Source of the DNA: Aquipseudomonas alcaligenes_A
GTDB lineage: Bacteria; Pseudomonadota; Gammaproteobacteria; Pseudomonadales; Pseudomonadaceae
Reading direction: 5' to 3' (one strand)
Assembly: GCA_048595745.1 (NCBI GenBank)
Contig: CP184361.1
DNA length: 64,000 bases
The notes below the pieces were generated by a model. That model saw nothing but the letters and a program-made list of their open reading frames with translations, was not told where the DNA came from and searched no databases. Shown here piece by piece: positions 1 to 7,951 of the stretch. Each line of letters opens with the position of its first letter. The stretch's first letter is position 1. Position numbers and translations under genes: made by a program.

Positions 1-2
1 AT

Positions 3-254
3 TACAAGAAAATCCTTGCTGCTATGCCGACAAGACAGCTTGATATGCACCTTCATCGGCAGGTCATCAAGAACAAGATGTATAAGGCAAAGCCAAGCGA
101 TCTTGAAGACTGGGCTGGAGTCGGTGTCGCCAGTTGTTACTGCGATGTTGTGATTTGTGAAAAGCACTTCGCAGACATGCTCAGGCGAGACAAATACTCG
201 CCTCGCGCTAGGATAGAAACCGACCTGTACAAGATGTTCACCTTGCTAGAATAA
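3..254 (+). CDS. C-terminal fragment of a hypothetical PIN-like protein (cut by window edge)
   Basis: The frame is open from the first bases of the window, so only the last ~83 residues of a longer protein are visible. The first in-window ATG (base 24) is probably internal. The tail contains SDLEDWAGVGVASCYCDVVI followed by CEKHFADMLRR. This spacing of acidic residues, a small-residue helix and a 'CDVVICEK' strand is reminiscent of the C-terminal half of PIN-like nuclease folds in mobile-element hypotheticals. That likeness is from memory of family patterns and is weak. It lies in AT-rich foreign DNA left of the comM fragment. Confidence 0.45.
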   Translation, partial: YKKILAAMPTRQLDMHLHRQVIKNKMYKAKPSDLEDWAGVGVASCYCDVVICEKHFADMLRRDKYSPRARIETDLYKMFTLLE

Positions 255-425
255 GCCGGCTCAATTATGAGCGCTAAGCTTTGAGGGCTTTATGAGGCAG
301 GGGGCGGTCGCTATCGGCCACAAGCAACCCCTGAAGTTTTTCTACTAAAGTGGAGCGATTCAAAGAGGCTGATTTTTGGATGACTGAACTAGGACTCTTA
401 GTGCATCGCTGATCTGCGGAGTTGA

Positions 426-1235
426 TTGATCTTGGACTACACGCTTCTTCTCAACGAGGTTGTTCGAATAACCGAAAAGGCGGGCAGACTTCTGGTCGCT
501 GAATGGGAGCGGCCTGAGGGGCCACGTGGCTCTGGCGACAAGGCCGACATTGACCTTGAAATTGAATCGCAACTGCGCCCGGAGCTCCTAGCACTTCTGA
601 GCTGCGATTTTTGGGGAGAGGAGACTGGATTCAACCTAACAGGCCACGAGTATTGCTGGGTGGTTGACCCAAACGATGGCACTACGGACTTTCTAAAGGG
701 GCTTAAAGGGTCAGCTATTTCAGTTGGCCTGCTCCAAGATTCGCAACCAATTCTGGGCGTCGTATATGCTCCGGTGCTTGAAAATCGGCCTTGTGACTGC
801 ATTGCCTGGGCGAAGGGGATGTTCTCTGTTCAGCGAAATGGACTACCGGTTAATACGCAGCTGACCCAGCGAGAATGGTCTGAACAGAGTGCGGTGATGG
901 TGAGCGCAGCTGCAGTGTCAAAGCCAGCTGTTAACGCGGAGCTATGTTCGCCCGGTCATTTTGTCGCTATGCCAAGCATCGCCTACAGACTTGCTCGCGT
1001 AGCAGCCGGGGATGGCGATGTTGGAGTGTCAATCTTCCCCGTATCTGCTCATGACGTGGTGGCTGGTCATGCACTATTGATCGGAGCTGGTGGTGTTTTG
1101 CTTGATCAAGACGGTGAGGCCATCACCTATTCTACGGTGGACAGCCTGAAGATTGTTTCGCAGCGTTGCTTCGGAGGTTCGCATGCTGGCTGCCAAGCGC
1201 TGGTCCGGCGTGACTGGGGCAAACTACTCCGTTAA
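426..1235 (+). CDS. inositol monophosphatase / CysQ-family phosphatase
   Basis: A 269-residue member of the Mg2+-dependent, Li+-sensitive phosphatase superfamily (inositol monophosphatase, 3'(2'),5'-bisphosphate nucleotidase). Metal-binding motifs are visible: WGEETG near residues 63-68 and DPNDGTTDF near 81-89. The C-terminal motif, usually WDxAAG, reads AHDVVAGHALL and keeps the Asp. Length is typical. The start chosen is TTG 426, with a weak CGGAG upstream; TTG 432 is an alternative. The substrate cannot be told. It sits in foreign AT-rich DNA beside a broken comM, so it is probably mobile-element cargo rather than the housekeeping cysQ. Confidence 0.8.
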   Translation: MILDYTLLLNEVVRITEKAGRLLVAEWERPEGPRGSGDKADIDLEIESQLRPELLALLSCDFWGEETGFNLTGHEYCWVVDPNDGTTDFLKGLKGSAISVGLLQDSQPILGVVYAPVLENRPCDCIAWAKGMFSVQRNGLPVNTQLTQREWSEQSAVMVSAAAVSKPAVNAELCSPGHFVAMPSIAYRLARVAAGDGDVGVSIFPVSAHDVVAGHALLIGAGGVLLDQDGEAITYSTVDSLKIVSQRCFGGSHAGCQALVRRDWGKLLR

Positions 1236-1279
1236 GAGCTTGGTTCACCTGTCGATTCTGAGTGAGAGGAGGTGGGGTT

Positions 1280-1306
1280 GGGAGATAGCTGTGTTTTCTA
1301 TCTCCC
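1280..1306. other. perfect 9-bp stem-loop downstream of the phosphatase gene
   Basis: GGGAGATAG (1280-1288) and CTATCTCCC (1298-1306) form a perfect inverted repeat around a 9-nt loop, 45 bases after the phosphatase stop. No T-run follows, so intrinsic termination is uncertain. It lies about 25 bases from the junction with comM and could instead be part of a mobile-element end. Confidence 0.5.
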
Positions 1307-1330
1307 TGACCTGAGTATTTGCTCACAAAA

Positions 1331-1451
1331 GCCGCCACCAGCTGGAAGCGTGCCGGGAAGCGCACCTTGTCGCGGGCCCGGGCGATCACGATATGGCCGG
1401 ACTCCAGAGGCTCGCGAAGGACCTCGAGGACCTTGCGGTCGAACTCGGGCA
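1331..1451 (-). pseudogene. comM: internal fragment of comM (yifB), cut on both sides
   Basis: Read on the minus strand these 121 bases encode PEFDRKVLEVLREPLESG, then HIVIARARDKVRFPARFQLVAA. This is the stretch of the ComM/YifB AAA+ (Mg-chelatase-like) protein that directly follows the LFLDEL preserved at 11786. Upstream it ends at the recombinase element (1452). Downstream the expected MNPCPCG-type sequence is replaced after base 1331 by unrelated AT-rich DNA. The remaining ~150 codons of comM are not in the window. GC content and codon use match the backbone, unlike both flanks. Confidence 0.9.
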
Positions 1452-1486
1452 TTAGTCTACCTTGATACATGTTAAGGGAGGCTTAT

Positions 1487-2605
1487 ATGGACGTTCTGTG
1501 GCCGAAAGAGAATGACCAAACACGAATTAACTGTGTTTTGAAAAAGCACGGACTGCTTTCGCTTTTCCCTCCGCAATACAGCTATGCCCACTTTAGGTTG
1601 CCAATAATTTTAATGAGCGATGGGTCAATAAATTATACGGCTTATATGTTTCTAAGAGAAAAAAGCCAGATGGCCAAATCTGTAAGGCCAACAAGGACGA
1701 TAAAAACATATGCAGAAAGCCTGAAGAGCTGGTTTGTCTATCTTGATATGGTGGGTATTGGCTGGAGAGAGACGAGCATCAGGAATTTATTTATGTACAG
1801 GCAGTACATGATAGAAAAATCTGGTCTAGACAGGGGGCGCACGTTAAGTCCGGCAACGATAAATCTTCGAGTTACAGTCGTTGCAGAGTTTTATCGATAC
1901 AGTTGGAGTCGTTCTGGGCAGGTTTCTGATAGCTACATTTCAAGCAAGCTGAAGCAGCTGGATAAATTTAAGTCCATTCGAGTTAGAGGGAAGCAAAAAA
2001 GACCTAGAGCGCTATCCGGCGACGAGTGTGCGGCTATCCTGAGTAACTTAAGTGGCGTGCATAAGCTGATTTTTAGATGGGCTCTATGCACTGGGCTTAG
2101 AACTAGCAGCATACTCTCTATAGAGAAAGATAATTTTATCGGACAGAGATTTCTTGAGGTGCCTGTAAAGGGGGGGAAGATTATCGATGTGTATGTCCCA
2201 GAAGATCTTGTTAGAGAGACAAGTGACTATATAAGAATTGAGCGGCTGCTATCTATTCCCAAGGGGCAGGGATCGACGGTTACTACAGATTCCCCGTTCT
2301 TGTTTATAGGTCGAAACGGGAAGGCTGTTGCGCAATCTTCATACTACAGAGCTTTCAAGAGAGCTGCTGCTAGGGCAAAGGTGAAAGCAAATCCGCATCA
2401 GGCTAGAACTACTTTCGCTACCGCTGTCAGTCACCGCCTTGAGCAGCTGAAAGGCCAATCGTTGGGTGTTGATGGCATAAAGATAATTCAAGGGCTTTTA
2501 GGGCATGCAAGCTCACAAACCACAGAGATATATTTAGAGAGAATCGCTACTCATAGATTTGATGTGCTCCAGCTTTTAGATGAAATGTGTGGGGCTATCA
2601 AATGA
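1487..2605 (+). CDS. tyrosine recombinase (first of three), TnpA-like
   Basis: An integrase of 372 residues that should catalyse DNA strand exchange at the element ends. A SAM-like N-terminal domain is followed by a catalytic domain. Counting from the earlier ATG at 1469, the full active-site set is visible: R211 (GLRTSS), a Lys in VKGGK, H310 and R313 (HQAR), H346 (LLGH) and Y355 (EIYLERI). The start at 1487 is preferred because AAGGGAGG lies 5 bases upstream. The gene begins about 35 bases from the comM junction and overlaps the next gene by 4 bases (ATGA). Size matches Tn554 TnpA-type recombinases. Confidence 0.9.
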   Translation: MDVLWPKENDQTRINCVLKKHGLLSLFPPQYSYAHFRLPIILMSDGSINYTAYMFLREKSQMAKSVRPTRTIKTYAESLKSWFVYLDMVGIGWRETSIRNLFMYRQYMIEKSGLDRGRTLSPATINLRVTVVAEFYRYSWSRSGQVSDSYISSKLKQLDKFKSIRVRGKQKRPRALSGDECAAILSNLSGVHKLIFRWALCTGLRTSSILSIEKDNFIGQRFLEVPVKGGKIIDVYVPEDLVRETSDYIRIERLLSIPKGQGSTVTTDSPFLFIGRNGKAVAQSSYYRAFKRAAARAKVKANPHQARTTFATAVSHRLEQLKGQSLGVDGIKIIQGLLGHASSQTTEIYLERIATHRFDVLQLLDEMCGAIK

Positions 2606-4221
2606 CAGACGATAAATTTGTGGCTTCCTTTCATGATTCATCAAGGGGTAGACGCGATAATTACACAATATTTAGAAGCGACATTGATGAACTAGTTTTG
2701 CTAGATATCAAGTCCGCCTTTCTAGCGCTTACGGGGCATTATGCGGCGAGAAGTAGAAGGCAGGCGTGGCGATCAGTAGTGAAGTTTATGGATGCATTGA
2801 GCTCAGGGGTCGATGTGACCAAGAAATCGATTCTTGCGCAGTTCCATGCATATTTAGAAAGCTCATCCAGACTGCGAAAAACTAATGGTGCGCACTTTAA
2901 CTTCATAAGGAGTATGGTGCGGTGGCTTTCCGAGTTTGGTTCCCATGAACTATGGAATGCTCAAATAATAATCGATGGAAGGTTCCCAAGAGAAATCAGA
3001 AATGTGAGGGATAATGACTTAACTCAGGAAGAGTTGAGACGGATTGCCGCTATTTGCAAGAGGGAGGTCGATGTGATTATGCATCGAATGGCTATAGCAG
3101 AGGCAATTAGAGTAGGAGAGCCATTTGAAGATCATACTCTTTCAGCTAGAGACATAAAGACTCTGCAGAAGTTAATAGAATATGAGGTCTTGGATATTTG
3201 GTCTCAGAAAGATTTCGGCAAGGTGAACAAAGGAGGTCTAGGTACTGTAGGGCTGAGGCGGTTTGCAGAGTATCGTGAAATGACAATGGCCTCATTCATT
3301 CCGGTGTATCTGTTGCTGCTAATCGAGACGGCAGGGAACCCAATATCTATCATGGAAATAAGTTTAAATTGCTTGGAGGAGCATCCTCTAGATAAGCGGC
3401 TGGCAAATTTAAGTTGGATAAAGGGTAGGGCTGCGAACGAGCAATCAATGTCTTTTCCTGTAGACGGGAAATACTCTGTACCTAGTTTGGTAGGGCTGGT
3501 GCGTCGGATGACTGAGTCTATTCGTAGAATGGCAGCTGAACCAGATAAGGATCTTCTATTTATTACGCGTTCGGGGCGATTAGCAAAAAGAATTTCGATC
3601 CAGAGTGCTCATAATAGTTTAGATCGTTTCAGAGTTACAAATGAGCTCAGCTACTTTACTTTTAGTGACATTAGGAGGGTGGTGGCCGGCTTACATAAAG
3701 ACAGATACAAAAATAATAGCCATGTGTCTGAGTTGCTTCAGCATAAAAACTCAGAAACTGTAAAGCACTATTTAAATAGGGATTTGAATTCCGAAAAGGT
3801 GTACGAAAGGATCAATGTGTTCCAGGGCGAGATTATATCTAGATTAAGCGATAGGGCGGAGGGCTCAGATTACGACACGCTTTTCGGAATGAAGTGCATA
3901 GATCCTAAAGCAGGCTACATCAAAGGGTCGAAAATCGGAGAACCATGCATGGCATATTTGAGCTGTGCTACATGCAAGAATGCAATCGTAATCTTTGATG
4001 ATCCTGACTATGTAGCAAGAATAATAAAAGCGAAAATTTTCTTAGAGGAAAGAGAACGGCAAAGCGTACTTAATGCAGATGAGACCGTTCGCTTTAGTGA
4101 GGCGTATTTGCCTGTGTTGAATGTGATTAGAAATTCAATTATTCCCAGAATCCCAAAGAATATAATAGCCAAGGCCAGTGCTCTGTTAGAGCGGACGGCT
4201 GATCTACCTCTTCTATACTGA
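2602..4221 (+). CDS. tyrosine recombinase-like protein (second), degenerate active site
   Basis: A 539-residue protein, translationally coupled to the upstream integrase through an ATGA overlap. The C-terminal fold still resembles a tyrosine recombinase: FSDIRRVVAG takes the HxxR place (His replaced by Ser, Arg kept), and LLQHKNSETVKHYL matches the LLGH...Y box. The first catalytic Arg box reads ETAGNPISIME, with no Arg. It is therefore probably an accessory, non-catalytic or partly catalytic partner. A small Cys cluster (PCMAYLSCATC) near residue 460 may bind a metal. The start at 2602 was chosen over 2587 because of the coupling. Confidence 0.8.
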   Translation: MTDDKFVASFHDSSRGRRDNYTIFRSDIDELVLLDIKSAFLALTGHYAARSRRQAWRSVVKFMDALSSGVDVTKKSILAQFHAYLESSSRLRKTNGAHFNFIRSMVRWLSEFGSHELWNAQIIIDGRFPREIRNVRDNDLTQEELRRIAAICKREVDVIMHRMAIAEAIRVGEPFEDHTLSARDIKTLQKLIEYEVLDIWSQKDFGKVNKGGLGTVGLRRFAEYREMTMASFIPVYLLLLIETAGNPISIMEISLNCLEEHPLDKRLANLSWIKGRAANEQSMSFPVDGKYSVPSLVGLVRRMTESIRRMAAEPDKDLLFITRSGRLAKRISIQSAHNSLDRFRVTNELSYFTFSDIRRVVAGLHKDRYKNNSHVSELLQHKNSETVKHYLNRDLNSEKVYERINVFQGEIISRLSDRAEGSDYDTLFGMKCIDPKAGYIKGSKIGEPCMAYLSCATCKNAIVIFDDPDYVARIIKAKIFLEERERQSVLNADETVRFSEAYLPVLNVIRNSIIPRIPKNIIAKASALLERTADLPLLY

Positions 4222-4231
4222 TGAGGCAAGT

Positions 4232-6070
4232 ATGAAGAATACAGTAGCAGGATTGCATCTGTTCAGCGATTCAATGGGCGCTGATGAAGCTTATGTGAAA
4301 GATATTTGGTTATTCAGTTCGAAGATCTCTGATATCGATCCTCCCATTAAATTTGATTGGAATAGGTTATCTACTGGATTGGAGAACTTTCCAAGCTTAG
4401 CCGAGTCGCTAAAGAGAATGGCCTGGTGCTGGTTGTGTGGAGGCGAAGGAGAGTTCAAGAAAATTTCCCCCAGCACTGCAAAGTTGAAGACGAATTGCGC
4501 TAAAAGGATTCTCCTTAAAGTGGCTGAACTGGGGTATGAGGATTTAGCACTTGTTTCTAGTGGTCAAATTCAGCAAATAATCGATAGTCTCTATAACGAA
4601 AAGCGCGATAGTGCGTCGGCGACAGTATATGAGGCCATGGCTGTGGCATCAGATATGTTCAGGTTCTCACAGTATCTAAATTCTGCTCTAACTCATGACC
4701 CTTTTCCCTTACACACCAGGAAAAAGCTTATAAAGGGATACCGGGAGGGGAGGCAATGGGAAGCTCCGCCAGATAAAGTCTGTGTTTTTCTGCTCAGCAC
4801 AGCAATGAAGCTTATCGAAGAAGCGACGAAAGACAGCCTCTCCGCGTATGAGAGCTATGTGAGTGCCATTGAAAGTGCTCGGGCACAAGGGATTAAGGGC
4901 CGTAGGCCGTTAGCGAAGATTGGGAACGAGGCAATAAAAGATGCGCATATTTCATGTTCGGAAGAGTTGCGTGAGATTTTAGATGGATACAATTTAAGTT
5001 GCTCGCCTTCTTTAGCTGCACTCATCCGGCGGCTTCAAGATGCCTGCTTCATTGTTATAACTTACACCGTTGGAATGCGTGTGAGCGAGATTAGGCGTGC
5101 ATGTGTAAATGGGTTGAGGTCCCGCATTCATGCAAATGGAACGAAATATGACTACTACCATGCGCCCAGATCGAAATTGAGGTATCCGGAATACTCAGAG
5201 AGTGAGAGCGAAAGGCCCTGGGTGATCTCATCAGCTGCCGCTACAGCGTTCAGCATCTTGGAGCAGATATCGCGGCCTATCAGACATAAGCACAATAGTG
5301 AAAGCCTCTGGGTTGCGTACTGCGGGAATGGGCTATGGCCGCTGAAAGAGAAGCCAATATCTCCTTCAGTCTTGAGTTTAGGGCAGTTTAATAACAGATT
5401 AAATTCCTTTGCTAGATTCATAAGGCTGGAGGAAAAGACGGGATGGAGTGGCTACTTGCATAGCCATATGGGTAGAAAGCATTTAGCAAGGTTCATAGGT
5501 ATGCGAGACAGAACAGCGCTGCAAGATCTCGCAACTCAATATTCCCACGCATCAGTATTAACTATTGACACTATGTATGCGAGGCCTGACTCCGACTTCA
5601 AGAACTTAGTTGACTCAGAGGTTCGAAAAGAGGTTGAAGTTGCAGTAAAAGAAATTGCCTATAGTTTTGATGGGAATGTTTATCAAAATGGCGATTACGC
5701 GATTGGTAAAGATAGACTGTCCGAATTTGTGGGCAGGTTAAAGCGTAAGAGTGAGGTGAATCAGCTTCTTTCTAAGGGAGTGAATTTAGTTCCTTGTAAC
5801 TGGGGAGTGTGCCTTTACGAAAGTAAGGTGAGCGCATGCGGAGGGAGTAAAGATCATCCAAACCAGGCATTAAGATCGCCTGAGGTATGTTACGGATGCC
5901 TGAATTTTCACGCGACTAAAGTTCATAAGGACTGGTGGGTTAGATATAAGGATGACTGCCTTAAACTTCTGGCAACATCAAATGTCGCACAACAGACAAG
6001 GCTTATTTTGGAGTCCCGACTTCAAGAGGCAATTTCTGTGCTCCATATCATCGCTCGCGAGGGAGAGTAA
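4232..6070 (+). CDS. tyrosine recombinase (third), TnpB-like large integrase
   Basis: A 612-residue recombinase that starts 10 bases after the previous stop. The catalytic residues are present: R283 (VGMRVSEI), H412 and R415 (SHMGRK), H439 (QYSHAS) and Y449 (DTMY). A Cys-rich C-terminal region (PCNWGVC, then SACGG, then EVCYGC) looks like a zinc-binding tail. Length and layout recall TnpB of Tn554-type transposons (~630 residues). With the first recombinase it probably forms the strand-exchange machinery of the island. Confidence 0.85.
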   Translation: MKNTVAGLHLFSDSMGADEAYVKDIWLFSSKISDIDPPIKFDWNRLSTGLENFPSLAESLKRMAWCWLCGGEGEFKKISPSTAKLKTNCAKRILLKVAELGYEDLALVSSGQIQQIIDSLYNEKRDSASATVYEAMAVASDMFRFSQYLNSALTHDPFPLHTRKKLIKGYREGRQWEAPPDKVCVFLLSTAMKLIEEATKDSLSAYESYVSAIESARAQGIKGRRPLAKIGNEAIKDAHISCSEELREILDGYNLSCSPSLAALIRRLQDACFIVITYTVGMRVSEIRRACVNGLRSRIHANGTKYDYYHAPRSKLRYPEYSESESERPWVISSAAATAFSILEQISRPIRHKHNSESLWVAYCGNGLWPLKEKPISPSVLSLGQFNNRLNSFARFIRLEEKTGWSGYLHSHMGRKHLARFIGMRDRTALQDLATQYSHASVLTIDTMYARPDSDFKNLVDSEVRKEVEVAVKEIAYSFDGNVYQNGDYAIGKDRLSEFVGRLKRKSEVNQLLSKGVNLVPCNWGVCLYESKVSACGGSKDHPNQALRSPEVCYGCLNFHATKVHKDWWVRYKDDCLKLLATSNVAQQTRLILESRLQEAISVLHIIAREGE

Positions 6071-6071
6071 T

Positions 6072-6485
6072 ATGACCTCAAAACGAGAGATAGTACTTGC
6101 ATCGTTAGAGAAAATGTTGACCTCAGAGGATCTAGATAGACGGGCAGTGAGTGTCGTCGAGCTCGCTAAACGTAGTGGCGTTAGCCGTGTATCTATATAT
6201 AAAACATGTCCGGAGGCGATAGAGAAGATAAAGTCCATTAGGAAAGGCAATGAGGCCGAGCCCCAGAAGACTACCAGTCTCAAGATCGATGTCTTACGAT
6301 CACAACTTAGAAAAAAGACTGAGCTTATTGATGCTTTAACAGCTGCTTGCGAAGGCCTTTTGAATGAGCTGGCAAATACGCAAGAAACTATGCAAGAGTT
6401 GCTTGAGCGGAAGCAGCTACGTATCGACTATTTAGAGAAGCAGCTAGATGGATTCCGGTCGAAGCTAATCGGAATGAAGCGCTAG
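6072..6485 (+). CDS. small HTH / coiled-coil protein, TnpC-like
   Basis: A 137-residue protein that starts one base after the third recombinase. The N-terminal part (VVELAKRSGVSRVSIYKTCP) looks like a helix-turn-helix. The second half (residues ~70-130) is a predicted long coiled coil rich in Leu, Glu and Lys. Position and size fit the accessory TnpC of Tn554-like elements, which modulates recombination. The DNA-binding role is inferred. The ATG at 6072 is chosen; an upstream in-frame start at 5952 would overlap the recombinase. Confidence 0.75.
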   Translation: MTSKREIVLASLEKMLTSEDLDRRAVSVVELAKRSGVSRVSIYKTCPEAIEKIKSIRKGNEAEPQKTTSLKIDVLRSQLRKKTELIDALTAACEGLLNELANTQETMQELLERKQLRIDYLEKQLDGFRSKLIGMKR

Positions 6486-6787
6486 TGAGACGCGTCATTT
6501 GCTCTAGCATGCTCCATAGCGCTTTTGGCTTCACTAGTGTAAGTCTGGATAACGCGAGAGATATTGTCTTGATCTTCGACGCTTAGCGCATCTCGCTCCG
6601 TATCAAGAGCTGATCGCCTCTCCATTAAGCTCCTAATTTTCTCGCTGCTCGGTAAGCTCTTCTTCTCTTCACAGTATATTTGCTCGGAACAGCAAGATAT
6701 CAGTATGTCTAGAGACCATTCAGCTAAATCAAACGCTTTCCACTTATCGGCATTAGTCACTTGATTGCCCTGAGTTGGTTGATTCAT
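6482..6787 (-). CDS. hypothetical protein, island-encoded
   Basis: A 101-residue, mostly helical, charged protein with no recognised family. It has three Cys (SCC...YC) and an Arg/Glu-rich helix (MERRSALDTERDA). It converges on the coiled-coil gene with a 4-base overlap at its 3' end. No good ribosome binding site lies before the ATG at 6787, so it may not be translated or may start elsewhere. It is the only open frame that explains this stretch. Confidence 0.4.
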   Translation of the reverse strand: MNQPTQGNQVTNADKWKAFDLAEWSLDILISCCSEQIYCEEKKSLPSSEKIRSLMERRSALDTERDALSVEDQDNISRVIQTYTSEAKSAMEHARANDASH

Positions 6788-7021
6788 GGATCAGAATAGG
6801 CGAAAGCGCGACCTTGGATTTTCGCGCGCGCGAAAAACCAAATGTGGTGATGAAGAGCTCCCAGGGCAACCGCGATCCTAGCCTGAGGGGCCTCCGCTCT
6901 AGTCGGAAGCGGGGTGATGAAGAACTCTCAAGCCTGCGCAACCAACACGTCGGTAGCGCACTCAGAATGCATCAGAGGGGTTAGCTAGGTGTGGCGGCAC
7001 CCTGACACAACAGCCCCATAG
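6788..7021. other. non-coding gap with an 18-bp perfect palindrome
   Basis: This gap between the hypothetical gene and the receiver gene has no convincing ORF. It contains TTTTCGCGCGCGCGAAAA (6819-6836), a perfect 18-bp palindrome that stands out in AT-rich DNA. It lies about 190 bases past the end of the minus-strand defence-like operon and next to the start of the 101-residue gene. It could be an operator or a two-way terminator. Confidence 0.5.
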
Positions 7022-7951
7022 TCATGCCTTCGGTGGCACGGCCCGGTAATAAGTAATTGCTTGTTCCGCAGCTGTTATGTGTTCTCTTATAGTGCAAAGG
7101 ATCTCCTTCATGTGCTTATGTTCTAGGATCTTATTATCAATTTTGATTTTGGGTTCGCCATTAATATATTCGGTGGGCGTGTGCGCGAATTTATTTCTCT
7201 TATTCCCAACTTCATCTATAAAGCTTTCTACTTTAGAGAGAAAGCTAGCAGAAAAATTGCTGCCTTCTAGAGTTAGAAGCTCTATGAGAAGATTGGTTTT
7301 TACATGAAAGTTGGCTTTGGCTATGTATCGGCTTAGGGTTTTTTCATTGATTCGCTCGATCTGCTCGCGCTCTTCATCCTGATAAACATTAAATCTTTGC
7401 TTTATATCTGCAAGTACAGCAGTTGCGTCCTTGAGCTTTAGTTCGTTGAGAGCATGCAAAATTATTTCTGTAAAGAGCCTGTCCATGTGACTAACGGAGG
7501 AAACTACTATTCCGCGCATATAGTTTGTTTGGACCACACGGCCCAGTGCGCATTCGACAATGCTATAGATTTCCCCCGCCAATCGCATGTCGCGAGCAAG
7601 GCAGAATACGCCATCGACACCTTTTTCCAGAAGAAGCTCTCGTAGCTCTCTTATATTTTTAGCGCTGTAGAAGATCATGCTAATCGAGGTTGAGCGGCGT
7701 AGCTTTTTTAGGAGCTCATCACCTTGTAACTCTCTAGTTCCAAGGTCATAGTCCACCATGATTAAGTCGTAGGAGCATGATTGCCGTAGATCTCGACAAA
7801 TTTTTGCTATATTGCTGTTTTCGAAATTATTGATCATGGTGACGTCAAACTTCATGCCGTAGCTATGCATGCGAGCTTGAACGGACTCGGCTATTTCGCC
7901 GACGTATTTAGGATTGTCCTCAAACCAAAGAACACGAAATGACGCATCCAT
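7022..7951 (-). CDS. receiver-domain protein with HEPN-like C-terminal domain
   Basis: A 309-residue protein. Residues ~5-130 form a response-regulator receiver domain: acidic pair E11/D12 (LWFEDNP), phospho-acceptor candidate D67 (DLIMVDYD), switch Ser S96 (MIFYSAKN). The usual Lys after the last strand is absent. There is no DNA-binding HTH. The all-helical C-terminal half contains KRNKFAHTP, an R252-x4-H257 motif typical of HEPN ribonuclease domains. This suggests an RNA-cleaving effector controlled by phosphorylation or by partner contact. The start overlaps the ATPase stop by one base (TAATG), so the two are coupled. The HEPN call is inference from one motif and helical content. Confidence 0.75.
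   Translation of the reverse strand: MDASFRVLWFEDNPKYVGEIAESVQARMHSYGMKFDVTMINNFENSNIAKICRDLRQSCSYDLIMVDYDLGTRELQGDELLKKLRRSTSISMIFYSAKNIRELRELLLEKGVDGVFCLARDMRLAGEIYSIVECALGRVVQTNYMRGIVVSSVSHMDRLFTEIILHALNELKLKDATAVLADIKQRFNVYQDEEREQIERINEKTLSRYIAKANFHVKTNLLIELLTLEGSNFSASFLSKVESFIDEVGNKRNKFAHTPTEYINGEPKIKIDNKILEHKHMKEILCTIREHITAAEQAITYYRAVPPKA

Noticed and set aside
1272..1475. 67-codon plus-strand frame across the comM fragment
   Set aside because: It is antisense to recognisable comM sequence and crosses the element junction.
6775..6984. 69-codon plus-strand frame in the island gap
   Set aside because: No ribosome site. It overlaps the palindrome and the start of the opposite 101-codon gene, and its composition is not protein-like.
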